From assembly GCA_026018925.1 (NCBI GenBank), contig JAKSZU010000002.1, positions 16,272,162 to 16,336,161 on the forward strand: 64,000 nt of DNA, written 5' to 3'. The notes beneath the pieces were generated by a model. It was not told the DNA's origin, ran no database searches, and saw only the letters and a program-made list of their open reading frames with translations. The DNA comes from Tupaia tana. Taxonomy: Eukaryota > Chordata > Mammalia > Scandentia > Tupaiidae. The stretch's first letter is position 1. The number at the start of each line of letters is the position of its first letter. This document shows, piece after piece, positions 35,801 to 41,735 of this stretch. The translations under genes were made by a program, and so were the position numbers.

Positions 35801-36244
35801 GGGCACCTCTAGGGCAGCTCCTCTCCCGGTGAGAACTGCGGCCCGCTGAGGTTGGACTCAGCGGCGTTCTGAGAGCCGGCCTGACGGGCCAGTTAGCATT
35901 TCAGTGAGAGCACCTGGCCGCCCTTCCTGCGTGAGATGGAGCCCGATTTCGAGGTGTCGGAGCAGCCTAACAAGATTTAACAAAACTGCATCCCTCACGG
36001 AGTATTTTGGCTACTTGCCCGTTAGGCCAGTCGCCTGCACGGTGGCAACGGTTTCTTGAACAGGAATCTCTGTCTTTCCCTCTTTGGCAGCCAAGATGCG
36101 GATTTGCCTGGGAGCGCAGGAGCTCCTGAAAACCTGACGTTCAGGGAGCGGCAGCGCTTGTTCTCACAGGGTCAGGACGTAGCCAACAAAGTGAAGGCGT
36201 CCCGCAAGCTGACGGAGCTGGAGAGCGAGCTGAACACGAAATGA
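1..36244 (+). CDS. AFDN: Afadin, C-terminal 817 residues (12 joined exons; 5' part lies outside the window)
   Basis: Join 1-75, 12140-12205, 12370-12443, 12614-12732, 15370-15564, 16405-16496, 16841-17023, 20032-21027, 28718-28852, 31679-31958, 35353-35437, 36091-36244. Seen: all internal introns are GT/AG, phases agree at every junction, and the total is 2,454 nt. In window-peptide numbering: PDZ about 6-92 with carboxylate loop GMGLSIV; a Ser/Pro linker; a large exon with WINQSS, two poly-Pro runs, a charged helix and an acidic stretch; an Arg/Glu-rich helix; a Pro-rich segment; and a C-terminus ending ELNTK. Known: afadin links nectins, through its PDZ domain, to actin, through its C-terminal region, at adherens junctions. 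The N-terminal RA, FHA and dilute domains are upstream of the window. The sequence matches the mammalian afadin I know almost residue for residue, so identity is very secure. Confidence 0.97.
516..785 (+). mobile_element. tRNA-derived SINE, full length (family reference copy)
   Basis: Head GGGACCAGCAGTTAGCGTAA resembles a tRNA 5' end with an A-box-like TAGCGTAATGG; GGTTCGAGTCC is a B box. The body has CCCAAGATCCCGAGAGGAGA and a GGCCATCCCCCCTGGGG hairpin-like stretch, then a TCTC/TGTC-rich part, CCTATAGCAAAAACCTCTCC and an A-tail. The layout is that of a Pol III retroposon of about 265 bp. I cannot name the family. The copies listed below were found by these landmarks. Confidence 0.9.
2448..2672 (+). 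mobile_element. Degraded tRNA-derived SINE
   Basis: GGCTGGCCTTATAGTGCAGT, then a weak B box (GGTTTAATTTT) and a mutated tail. It is one of the oldest-looking copies. Confidence 0.55.
2693..2885 (+). mobile_element. Short-form tRNA-derived SINE with CT microsatellite tail
   Basis: A tRNA-like head with GTGGTTAAGGGCACTGGACT and GGTTTGAGTCCCGG runs directly into (CT)n, CTCTCTGGTCAAATTTAAAA and an AAAT-type tail. The middle body is missing. The same short form occurs at 13330. Confidence 0.8.
3110..3336 (-). mobile_element. tRNA-derived SINE, antisense, diverged
   Basis: Read on the + strand it begins with a CACCGGAGAGAG-type tail and ends TTAACCACCATGTGCCTCTG, the reversed head. Confidence 0.7.
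3590..3800 (-). mobile_element. tRNA-derived SINE, antisense, diverged
   Basis: Contains GCACCGGAGAGAAACGGAG, the reversed body around 3640-3720 and a reversed B box near GGGACTCAAACC. Confidence 0.65.
7241..8218 (+). repeat. Minisatellite, 38-bp and 32-bp units, about 27 copies
   Basis: The unit is TGTAACAAGGCCGGAGTGCA followed by GTGGACTGTCCCTGTCCC. The 32-bp form lacks one TGTCCC. Copies differ at CCGG/CCAG and GCAGT/GCAAT. Because the unit lengths are not multiples of three and lack stops on the minus strand, all three minus frames stay open for hundreds of bases. These are repeat artefacts, not genes. Confidence 0.95.
9310..9430 (-). mobile_element. 7SL-derived (Alu/B1-like) SINE relic, antisense
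   Basis: The + strand reads AAGACAGGGTCTCC, CAGGCTGGCCTCGAG and AGCTGGGTTACAGGCGTGTG, the reverse of an Alu/B1 core (pol III A and B box region). Such elements are confined to Euarchontoglires, so this bears on the species. Confidence 0.7.
12140..12205 (+). CDS. AFDN: AFDN exon: PDZ core (GAGQDKLGIYVKSV)
   Basis: Acceptor CCATGCAG|G and donor GACGTG|GTCAGT bound 66 nt (22 codons, phase 0 to phase 0). It encodes the PDZ segment from GAGQDK through GIYVKSVVKGGAADV, containing the second and third beta strands and the helix that follows. Confidence 0.96.
12370..12443 (+). CDS. AFDN: AFDN exon: PDZ segment DGRLAAGDQLLSVDG
   Basis: Acceptor TGTTCCAG|GAT and donor GAAAG|GTGTGA bound 74 nt, entering in phase 0 and leaving in phase 2. 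The motif GDQLLSVDGRSL is the typical PDZ strand-turn-strand preceding the ligand-groove helix. The intron before it is only 164 nt. Confidence 0.96.
12614..12732 (+). CDS. AFDN: AFDN exon: PDZ groove helix and end of domain
   Basis: Acceptor CTCCCAG|GGCAGCAGAG and donor AGAA|GTAAGT bound 119 nt. The split Arg codon (AG+G) is restored at the junction. It encodes AAELMTRTSSVVTLEVAKQ, which closes the PDZ fold, then AIYHGLATLLNQPSPMMQR. The preceding intron is 170 nt. Confidence 0.96.
12878..12940 (-). mobile_element. Partial tRNA-derived SINE, antisense
   Basis: Only the reversed head is left: CCACATGGGATCTAGCTGCC then CACGCCACCTGGCC. Confidence 0.5.
13330..13487 (+). mobile_element. Short-form tRNA-derived SINE with 26-bp target duplication
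   Basis: Same short structure as at 2693. It is flanked by an exact 26-bp direct repeat at 13303-13328 and 13498-13523, a target-site duplication longer than usual. Confidence 0.85.
13526..13615 (+). mobile_element. Truncated tRNA-derived SINE
   Basis: GGGGACAGCAGGTGGCGTGG head, then the body is deleted and only a short tail-like CTCTCCGGTGAGTGCACATG part remains. It begins just after the duplication of the preceding copy. Confidence 0.6.
13634..13900 (+). mobile_element. tRNA-derived SINE, full length
   Basis: All landmarks of the family are present, with a long interrupted A-tail. It is close in sequence to the copy at 516. Confidence 0.88.
14415..14640 (-). mobile_element. Degraded tRNA-derived SINE, antisense
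   Basis: AGGGAGAGAGTGAGAGCGAG tail region, CCTCAGGATTTCGGGCACCC body and CCTAACCACCAGGGCCTGGG head, all mutated. Confidence 0.6.
14905..15035 (-). mobile_element. Partial tRNA-derived SINE, antisense
   Basis: The head half is present: GCTGAGTCTGGGACTTGAAC, then CCTTAACCACCAGACCTGGC. Confidence 0.6.
15370..15564 (+). CDS. AFDN: AFDN exon: linker after PDZ (SDRRGSGKPRPKSEG)
   Basis: Acceptor TGATTTCAG|TTTCAG gives ISDRRGSGK with the single A carried over from the previous exon; a second AG six bases later would drop two residues. The donor is GTGGCAA|GTAAGA. The 195 nt encode a basic, Ser/Pro-rich linker including NGSPESPQLPWAEYSEPKK and DHRSSPNVA. Confidence 0.96.
15565..16404 (+). other. 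AFDN: AFDN intron (840 nt)
   Basis: Mostly unique sequence with one antisense tRNA-type SINE (16016-16262). The 3' end has a clear T-rich tract before the acceptor CTGACAG. Confidence 0.85.
16016..16262 (-). mobile_element. tRNA-derived SINE, antisense
   Basis: TTAAGAGGTTTTTGCCACAG start and reversed body to CACTCTGCCACCTGCCTGCC. It lies in a short AFDN intron, 142 bp before an acceptor. Confidence 0.75.
16405..16496 (+). CDS. AFDN: AFDN exon: Ser/Thr-rich linker (ITSVSTGNLCTE)
   Basis: Acceptor TTCCTGACAG|AT and donor ACCGAG|GTCTGG bound 92 nt. The exon enters in phase 1 (AAT, Asn, split) and ends in phase 0. It encodes NQPPSPGGKSAYTSG and ITSVSTGNLCTE, as in known afadins. Confidence 0.95.
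16497..16840 (+). other. AFDN: AFDN intron (344 nt)
   Basis: AT-rich unique sequence with no recognisable repeat. It ends in a strong pyrimidine tract and the acceptor CTATTTACAG. Confidence 0.85.
16841..17023 (+). CDS. AFDN: AFDN exon: EQTPPPRPEAYPIPTQTY segment
   Basis: 183 nt, phase 0 in and out, acceptor TTTACAG|GAG and donor GTTCAG|GTTAGA. It encodes a Pro/Tyr-rich linker including REYFTFPASKSQDRM. No folded domain is expected here. Confidence 0.95.
17295..17498 (-). mobile_element. tRNA-derived SINE, antisense
   Basis: CCAGAGAGAGACAGAAAGCA, GGATGGCCACACCACAGCCC, GGGACTCGAACCGTGGTCAT and CACTATGCTGCCTGCTGGCC follow the family order in reverse. Confidence 0.8.
18308..18586 (-). mobile_element. 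tRNA-derived SINE, antisense, near full length
   Basis: T-rich start (reversed A-tail), GAGAGGTTTTTGCTATAGGG, a GGGGGGATGGCCACGCC core and a GCTAACTGCTGGTTCC end. CTCGGAGT occurs on both sides and may be part of the target duplication. Confidence 0.85.
18657..18880 (-). mobile_element. tRNA-derived SINE, antisense, diverged
   Basis: Sits 70 bp after the preceding copy in the same orientation. The B-box region is mutated (GGGACTTAACTAAG). Confidence 0.7.
19500..19523 (+). repeat. CA dinucleotide microsatellite
   Basis: An uninterrupted run of about 11-12 CA units in an AFDN intron, followed by CGCTATGTGTGTACC. Confidence 0.9.
20032..21027 (+). CDS. AFDN: AFDN large exon: coiled, proline-rich and acidic region (332 codons)
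   Basis: Acceptor TTTTCCAG|CGT and donor GCCCGG|GTAGGG bound 996 nt, phase 0 on both sides. In order: RVTRSQEELREDQAYQLERHR helix, SDSDMWINQSSS, HSSKSVTPASTLTKSGPGRW, a poly-Pro run at about 20308-20340, HYAGDFDG, a second poly-Pro run at about 20380-20400, a long E/R/K helix (HQRWYEKEKARLEEERERK), RPQETVIRELQPQQQPRTI, SPDPWKRDA, EKQQQMHIVDML and a run of acidic codons at about 20943-20982 before DTMLIMQRLEAERRAR. In afadin this region carries docking sites for SH3-type partners and alpha-catenin. Codons are GC-rich, unlike the AT-richer flanking intron. Confidence 0.97.
21846..21998 (+). repeat. Three-copy GC-rich tandem repeat (55, 50 and 48 bp)
   Basis: Each copy starts GCTCGCTGYCGGGGCCAGGC (or GCTCACTGCTGGGGCAGG), continues GCTGAG, then CACGCACC and CGCACTGCAC. 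Start points are 21846, 21901 and 21951. Confidence 0.8.
23296..23331 (+). CDS. AFDN: AFDN alternative cassette exon (QTALPAISVLDL), NAGNAG acceptor
   Basis: A strong pyrimidine tract ends CCCCGCAG|CAG|ACTGCT, and the exon closes at GATTTG|GTACGT. It is 36 nt, or 33 nt if the second AG is used, and phase 0 on both sides. It therefore inserts 12 or 11 residues between EAERRAR and LQDEERRR without changing frame. My recollection is that some mammalian afadin isoforms carry TALPAISVLDL here. That memory and the perfect splice context support the call. Inclusion level cannot be read from DNA. Confidence 0.85.
24183..24445 (+). mobile_element. tRNA-derived SINE, sense, GTGGTTAAGG subtype
   Basis: Head GGGCTAGAAGGTGGCATGGT, B box GGTTTGAGCCCC, AAATCCCGAGTGTAGAATGG body and a pure A-tail of about 19 bases. 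Confidence 0.82.
24655..24725 (-). mobile_element. Partial tRNA-derived SINE, antisense
   Basis: Only GGGACTCGAACCGCAGTTGG to ATGCCACCCCTCC, the reversed tRNA-like head, remains. Confidence 0.5.
25320..25520 (+). mobile_element. Degraded tRNA-derived SINE
   Basis: ACCAAGATCCCAAGGGGAGA, GGCGTGGCCATGCCTCC and CTCTCTGTCTGCCTCTCTG match the body. The head is barely recognisable. Confidence 0.6.
25773..26006 (-). mobile_element. tRNA-derived SINE, antisense, diverged
   Basis: TTTTTTTAATTTTGCTGCAG start, GAGACAGGGAAAGAGGGAAA, then a reversed head ending CACGCCACCAGTCGTC. Confidence 0.68.
26292..26549 (+). mobile_element. tRNA-derived SINE, full length, young-looking
   Basis: Nearly identical to the reference copy over its head, body and CCTATAGCAAAAACCTCTCC end, with a 13-base A-tail. 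Confidence 0.88.
28718..28852 (+). CDS. AFDN: AFDN exon: Arg/Glu-rich helix (LQDEERRRQQQLEEM)
   Basis: 135 nt, phase 0 in and out: acceptor CCGTTAG|TTG, donor GACAAG|GTTGTG. It encodes a continuous charged helix ending KRDAEDK. Both splice sites are weak. Read through the donor, the frame adds Val-Val-Leu and meets TGA at 28865-28867, which would give a protein without the C-terminal actin-binding region. Confidence 0.95.
28853..28867 (+). CDS. AFDN: Possible s-afadin-like alternative C-terminus (read-through of donor, stop at 28865-28867)
   Basis: Directly past the donor the reading frame is GTT GTG GTC CTC TGA, i.e. three to four residues then stop. Candidate poly(A) signals follow at 29354 (ATTAAA) and 29674 (AATAAA). 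Known: afadin exists as l-afadin, which binds F-actin, and the shorter s-afadin, which lacks that C-terminal region. That this position is the s-afadin branch point is my inference from protein length. Confidence 0.5.
   Translation, partial: VVVL
30662..30968 (+). repeat. 66-bp tandem repeat, about 4.6 copies, in an AFDN intron
   Basis: GCTGAAGCCCGTGCGGGTGT recurs at 30733, 30799, 30865 and 30931, a fixed 66-bp period. The first copy is shorter and diverged. As 66 is a multiple of three, the + frame repeats a 22-residue unit without stops, but the surroundings are non-coding. Confidence 0.92.
31679..31958 (+). CDS. AFDN: AFDN exon: RRQEEGYYSRLEAERRRQ helix and Pro-rich segment
   Basis: Acceptor GCCTGCAG|AGG, donor CCAGCAG|GTCAGG, 280 nt, leaving in phase 1. 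It encodes a charged helix, then PGLCRPPLPRDYEPPPPG, PPPPPQRNASYLK, LSPDSLFTAKLVAF and an acidic EEEDHGPA. It opens the part of afadin specific to the long, actin-binding isoform. The frame stays open past the donor to 32380, but that continuation is not afadin-like to me. Confidence 0.96.
32044..32144 (+). CDS. AFDN: Candidate AFDN cassette exon, 101 nt, frame-shifting
   Basis: A pyrimidine-rich tract and TCTCTCGCCAG|CT precede it, and GACAGAG|GTAACT follows. Joined to the previous exon (phase 1) it is open for 34 codons starting AHASLPQPELTKQ and ending AAPETE. Because 101 is not a multiple of three, the two downstream exons would then be read in another frame and stop shortly after KMRICLGAQELLKT in the last exon. 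It lies only 85 nt past the previous donor. The splice sites are convincing but there is no proof that it is used. Confidence 0.4.
33138..33415 (+). mobile_element. tRNA-derived SINE, full length, with target duplication
   Basis: Complete family structure. ATAAATAACTTGTTGT before it and ATAAATAATTTGTTGT after it look like a target duplication with one change. Confidence 0.88.
33847..34104 (+). mobile_element. tRNA-derived SINE, sense, GGTTAAGGC subtype
   Basis: Head GGGCCGGCAGGTTGCACAGA, CAAAATCCCAAGGATGGAGA body, CCTATAGCAAAAATCTCTCT and a 15-base A-tail. Confidence 0.82.
35353..35437 (+). CDS. AFDN: AFDN exon: GPNSYLGPTGAV segment
   Basis: Acceptor TGGAAAAG|GA, donor CCCAGAG|GTACCG, 85 nt, phase 1 in and phase 2 out. 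It encodes GPNSYLGPTGAVTGTQDAHQ then DAREKRSQ, aligning with PNSYPGSTGAAVG and DAKEKRS of known afadins with several substitutions. It is the least conserved exon of the set. Confidence 0.93.
35438..36090 (+). other. AFDN: AFDN last intron (653 nt)
   Basis: Unique sequence, GC-rich then AT-richer, with no repeat seen. It ends in TTTCCCTCTTTGGCAG, a good acceptor. Confidence 0.85.
36091..36244 (+). CDS. AFDN: AFDN last coding exon with natural stop (TGA 36242-36244)
   Basis: From the acceptor TTTGGCAG|CCAAGATG the frame reads SQDAD then GAPENLTFRERQRLFSQGQD, VANKVKASRKLTELESELNTK and TGA. This is the conserved afadin C-terminus. In the long isoform it belongs to the F-actin-binding region. 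Confidence 0.97.
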
Positions 36245-37701
36245 AGACGAGGGGCGCCTCGCGGCTCCCCAAACCTCTTGGCTGTGGGTCTGCGCGTGTG
36301 AGCTTGGAGAAGGGGGGAGGTGATGTTTCTACGTGATTCATAACTTGTTTCGGAAACGTTGGGACTTACAGATGTTTCAGTTCTAGGAAATCTATGTTAC
36401 TTTTCTGTGAAACTCATTCATTACAGCTTAAACACTAATTTCTCAACTCCCCGACTCACGTGAAGACGCCTTTCGTTGCCATCTTTGGTGTCTTACATTC
36501 AAAGGGGATAAGGTGGAGGCGGTGGAAGCCCGCACAGGCGGGCAAGGTGCGCCCTGCTCCTTTCCAGACACTTTATTTCGCTGTTAAGCAGAGAATCGCT
36601 TGAGCTGCCTGGACCGCTGCTTATACCACTTAGTCACGTCCAGAGTATGCGACAGGCGGGGATGTGTCCCCGTCGGCCATGCCTGCTCATGGGACATCCT
36701 TGCTGCTCTGGGTCCCACCGTGAGACGGTGCATACCCAGCCGGGGCTCTCCTTCCTTCCAGGTCTGTGGCCTTATGACTGGTCCTGATGCTTAATTTTAA
36801 GAAACTCCAAGGAGAAAAGTTTGAGGATTTAAGCTTAGAGGATTTTATTTTTAGAAATAGCAGGTGGCTAGACCAGGGAGTCAGCAGTGACCCTGGAGAC
36901 GACAGTCATTTAGGGAGGCCAGCCGTGCCCCAGTGCCCGAGGAGGCCGTGTGGGGCATATGGGTGCCCAGCCGCACTCACAAGCCAGTGGCTTAGCTGTC
37001 AGAGCGGGGGCGACGGTGACGCCCAGGCTCAACTGTCCAAGGAGCGCGGGGACGGTGATGCCCGGGCTCGGCTGTTGCTCAGAAGTTTTACATTTGCAAA
37101 AGCAGCAGATCTATACTGACAGCCCTGCCAGCAGGAGGAAGGAGGGCAGTGAGCGTGTGGCCTGTCGTTTACGGATCGTAAGGATTACTCACTGGCAGTT
37201 CAAGCTATTTTTCTTACAGATACTGGAGTTATTTAATTTTAGTTTATTGAATTATTAGTTACCACTGTTATCTCTTCAGCTGTATGTATATAGCTGACGA
37301 TGGGGAGACGGACCTCAGCTTTTTATATTGTGTGAAGTTTGACAGGCCCAGATATTGGGAGCCACGTGGTTCTCTGGACCGTCTTATTCTCTTCCAGACG
37401 TGTATGCCAGGAAATATGCACACTTTCAAATAGAGGAGCAGAGGGTTTTTGCTGCCTTAGAAATCACTTGTCAGAGTTGTATGATAAATCATTAAAATGC
37501 AAATGTAAATATATTTTTATGTCTATCAGGGTTCTTATTTGAAAGTGTGCTTTTAGCTGTTTCCTTTAAGTAAGAGAGTAAAATGGTTCTAAGCGTTGAT
37601 GAAGGATTTGCACGCTTGCTCCAGAGCTGTAGGAAAAGCAAGCTCCTCCTGCACCTTGAGAACACTGGCAGCCTCGTGGGCCCAAGTCCACACTTCCTTT
37701 C

Positions 37702-37707
37702 AATAAA
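37702..37707 (+). promoter_or_regulatory. AFDN: Proximal poly(A) signal AATAAA of AFDN
   Basis: AATAAA in TTTCAATAAAAAGATG, 240 bp before the distal signal. It could give a slightly shorter 3' UTR. The downstream region is not strongly GT-rich, so it is the weaker candidate. Confidence 0.45.
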
Positions 37708-37942
37708 AAGATGCAGATGAATCGCTGTTAATATATAGAAACATGCACAGAAGTACATGCGACACCCGGATGTCTGCATACACGGACGTCGTGCGGGTAT
37801 GAAAGCCGTGGACGGGCTTTGGCAGCCTTGGACAGGGAGGTTGGTGCGAGCACGCGAGGTGCTTCTCCCACCTGCATTCCGATGGGGGCGCATCGGACTG
37901 CGCTTCGTCCATTTCTACTGTATTGCAGTTGAGCCCATTTTT

Positions 37943-37948
37943 AATAAA
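37943..37948 (+). promoter_or_regulatory. AFDN: Distal poly(A) signal AATAAA of AFDN
   Basis: AATAAA is followed within 30 bases by a GT-rich element (TTTGTATG and CAGTGTGTTTGC), the usual layout of a mammalian cleavage site. This is the likely transcript end, near 37,965. Confidence 0.8.
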
Positions 37949-37970
37949 CTTTGTATGTATTCAGTGTGTT

Positions 37971-40674
37971 TGCTATTATTTTTAAAGTGCTGACAGAGTT
38001 TATATTTGTAATATAAGCCTCCCTGCCCCATCCTTCTCCATCTGCCCACTCACTCATTAAACGCTGACTGAGGACCACTCCTGCCTGGGTCGTGATTCCG
38101 GCGTACGCAAAGCGCTCCTGCCTCTGGCTTCCCTGCAATCTGCCCTGGGTCTCAGGGCACGGGCATCCCAGAGCGAGCAGACTGTACAGACGAGGTGTGT
38201 GGGTGAGAGGCGTGGAGCAGCTGGGGGCCAGGCCTGGCTGGCAGACACCCCTTCCCACTCCCACCTGTTGTTTCCTATGGGGAGAGTTTGGCGGACTTTC
38301 AGGTGGGGGAGTGTCAGGATGCAGAGTTGCAGTAGATGGAGGGAGTTCTGTCGATCCTTGCAGCAGACAGCTGGACCAGCAACATGCAGTGGACACGGGG
38401 GGTGGAGGGCGGCTTGCAGCCACAGGGGCCGGGCCTCGGGGCGAACCAGGTGCACCCAAGTTCCCCTGTGCTGTCAGCAGGGCTGCAAGGCCAACTGAGC
38501 TGCTGGGGGGAGTGAGAGCCAAGACCCCAGAAGACAGTCTCCGCTCCGCCCTGATGTGGAGCTCCCCAGCGGCACTCCACGGCTTCCAGCTTTCCGACTG
38601 GAGGCTCACCCCATGGTCAGACCTCGTGTTCTGCCCCGCAGCCTGGGTGGTCTCGTGGATACTCAGTCCAGTGGACCTTGTTAAAGTGGCAGCTGCTTCC
38701 AACTTCAACTTGGAAATGTAAAATAAGTAGGACGTAATTCATCAAAGAGAAAAAGACCTGGAAAACACTAGGTAACAGCTTTAAAATGTTCCACCCACCT
38801 CCCCCTGGTTTCTGTTTTTTGGGGTTTTCTAGTGGCCTTCCCTGTGCCTGCTGACAGGTCACACAGCCCGAGCTGAGCGCGACACAGTGCAGCACATTTG
38901 AGGATGGCGAGCAGAGCCAGCCTCGGGAGTCTACATCGGGTCTGACGTTTGGAAAGCGCTCGTGGGTTCAAGTCTGGGTGGCGTTTGGCTGAATTGAAGC
39001 CATCTCCCGGTCCTTCCAGGGGATCCCGTGCCCTTGGGTGCAGCGAGATTAAAGCGCCAGCTCCAGAGGCCGGGCTGTAGTCCGGCCATTCCCACTGCGG
39101 CAGATCGGCTCAGAACAAACTCAGCCTCCTGGGGAAGGACAAGAACAAAAAGGAGTGAAGAATGAAAGGAACGCAAACTAGAAGGGAGGAACGGAGGCCC
39201 ACACCAGGCCAGCGGGTCTGGGAGTGCCCTCCACAAGAGGCCTCTACACGGGGCCCTGAGGCCAGGCCGGGCAGTCTGGGCAGGAGGGGTCGCAGGGACC
39301 CGGCGTGTCTGGGAGAGGGCCACAGTGCCCTCGGGCTGGGGGTGCACATAGCAGGTTCTGAGCGGAGCCCCGGGTGGCACATGCGTGGACGTCCCAAGCT
39401 ACGATGGCAGCACTGTGGGCTGAGGAGCTCGCGGTCAGCTGGACTTGCGGCAGGGAAGGGCAGCCAGAAGCGGACGTGGGGAATGGGGAAAGGCCCCCAC
39501 AGCAGACAGGGCTTGGCCTAGTGTGGCAGGACAGTGGGAGAGGTGCTCCCAGCAGGGGAGCAGCGGGAGGTGGAGCAGAGTTCCTGCTGAGCCACGAGAC
39601 AGGCTGGGGGCAAGGCTTGGCAGGGTCTGAGGGCTAGGGAAGGAGGGCTTCCTGGCCTCGGGCGGACACCCCCTGTGTGGCCACCTTCCCTACTGAGGGG
39701 GCGCGTCGTGAGCCTGCGGAAGTATGTTTGGAAATGAAGGTGATGAGACAGGTGCGGTGGAGATGCTGAGTGAGCAGAGGCCACCTTAGCCCTGAGGACC
39801 TGTTCCTGGCCTTGCGGGGGAGGCCTGCAGACACCTGCCCGATGGGGAGATGGCAGCGAGTCTTGCCTGGCCACGAGTGGTCTGAAAGGCCATGGGAGTG
39901 CCCATGCCAACCACGCAGTCCGAGCCATTGTGCTCGAAAAGCAGCCTGAGCCTGGATTCTGTTTTCTGTGAACCTGAAGTCCACGTGTTCACCCCAAACA
40001 GAAATGTGGCCGTGTGAGGTGGCTGACGTCCCTTCCCTGAAGCCGTCGGGCTCCAGAGTACCTTGCCACCCTGTCACGTACGTCAGCCAAGTGCTGTCAG
40101 CAATCTGGGCCAGACACGCCGTGCCTGCCGGCGTCCCCTCAGGTGCCCCGTCTCCACTGGCCGCAGACACGGACGTTCCCTCCCGTTTATTGGGTGACTT
40201 TGGCCATAGACTTTGTCGGTAGTTGAGTATGAAACAAATATGATTCATCTGCAAGAAATGAATATAAACGTGTACAGCTTAAGATCACTACTTACGAGGG
40301 TGTTGAAAACATGTGCGTTTGTATCACTTTCTGTAGGAAGGAACAGGATTACTCTGTATGGTGCTGTGTCAAAATCCCGCCCATCCTTCGGAGCCTTCAG
40401 CTGCCGAGATTTCCCAGAACCGTCCATCTGTCTCCCCTGGCGCTGAAACCTCCTTCCCGAGGTCCTCAACGGTGCTTACAAGAGCGGTTTGCTGCGCATG
40501 GGAACACGCACCTTTGAACCCGTCCTCCCAGGCTTTGGACAAGCTTGTAACCCTCATGACATGAGAAAGCTCTGGGCCGCCAAGGGGCAGCGAGGACAGC
40601 ACCCCTGGCCAAGGCAGGCACAGTGTGGGGGACACGCCTGCTGTCCAGGGAGGCGGGGAGTGCAACACCATGGG
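37971..40674. other. Intergenic sequence between AFDN and the KIF25-like gene
   Basis: Unique, mostly GC-rich sequence without recognisable exons. Long chance open frames on both strands near 38.1-38.7 kb and 39.1-40.2 kb overlap each other and resemble no protein I know. I did not identify a promoter or a first exon of the next gene. Confidence 0.6.
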
Positions 40675-41062
40675 GGTGGGCAGGTGGTGCGTGTAATCAC
40701 GTGTACGAGGGCAGGTGGTGCGTGTAATCACATGTACGAGGGCAGGTGGTGCGTGTAATACGTGTGTGAAGGCTGGTAGTGGTGTGTGTAATACGTGTGC
40801 GAGGGCCAGTGGTGATGCTGTTAAACGTGTGCAAGGGCAGGCAGTGGTGCATGTAATACGTGTGCAAGGGCCGGCAGTGGTGTGTATAATACATGTGTGA
40901 GGACAGTTGGTGCATGTAATGACTTGTGCAAGGCAGGTTGTGCGTGTAATGACGTGTGCGAGCATAGGTGCTGGTGCATGTTATCACGTGTGGCGGCAGG
41001 TGTGGTGCATGTAATACGTGTGCGAGGTCAGGTGGTGCTGCATATCATACATGTTTGACAGC
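40675..41062 (+). repeat. Degenerate 29-34 bp tandem array, about 11 copies
   Basis: Units of the form GCAGGTGGTGCGTGTAATCA followed by CGTGTACGAGG recur with drifting length. The first two are nearly identical and later copies decay. Confidence 0.85.
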
Positions 41063-41071
41063 AGGTGGTGT

Positions 41072-41295
41072 TGAGTTCAGTCACATGGTACAGTGGTAAA
41101 GCAATTGCCCTCTGTGATGACTTGTGTGCAAAGGTCTGGGGCTCGCACCCAAAGGCCCCCTTCGCGCACCAGCATGTGTGTCACATCATCGAGCTGACTG
41201 AAGCCAGAGGTGAGTCACAGCACCGAGACTATTGGGGTGTGCTCACTCGCTCGCTCTGCCTCAATCGTGGGAGAATTAAATAAAAATTGTTAAAA
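41072..41295 (+). mobile_element. Second SINE type, tRNA-like head
   Basis: CAGTCACATGGTACAGTGGT contains an A-box-like TGGTACAGTGG; the B-box region is weak (GGGGCTCGCACCC). The body ends CTCTGCCTCAATC and an AATTAAATAAAAATT tail. It shares no body with the main family. Confidence 0.55.
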
Positions 41296-41735
41296 GAACA
41301 ACTACCAATCTTACAGCAACAAAAAGATTTGTTAAAAAAAAATACTATGCACACTTTCAACAAATTAGATAACCTGCATAAAATGATAAAGTCTTATAAA
41401 GACATCAATTACCAAAACCAAGTCAAAAGGAAATAGAAAATCTGAAAAGAACTTTAATGAGTTAAGAGGTTAATAATAATAATTATAAAGCCTTCCCCAG
41501 AGAAAAGCCCAGGCTCAAAATTCTATCAGACATTTAAAGAACAATCAACACCAGACCCTCACAGATTCTTTCCAAAAAATAAGAGGTAAGAGGACATTTC
41601 CTGTTCCATGAAGCCAGTATTACCTTGATACCAAAAACACAAAGATAACATGACAGACCAAAATTACAGGGTACTATCTCTTATGAAAACAGCAGCAAAA
41701 CACTCTACCAAAAACTAGTAAATTGATTTCAGCTA
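41296..41735 (+). mobile_element. LINE-1 ORF2 relic (reverse transcriptase region), sense
   Basis: AGCCAGTATTACCTTGATAC and CAGGGTACTATCTCTTATGA match the known L1 ORF2 text (AGCATTACCCTGATACC, GGCCAATATCTCTGATGAA), preceded by CCAAAAAATAAGAGG. Frameshifts and stops are many, so it is a dead copy. It is cut at 41735 by the alternating repeat. Confidence 0.82.

Larger units (their letters stand above)
36245..37970 (+). other. AFDN: AFDN 3' untranslated region
   Basis: About 1.7 kb after the stop without SINE insertions, mixed composition, AT-rich after 37,180. It ends near the poly(A) signal at 37943. The exact cleavage point is inferred from the GT-rich stretch after it. Confidence 0.85.
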
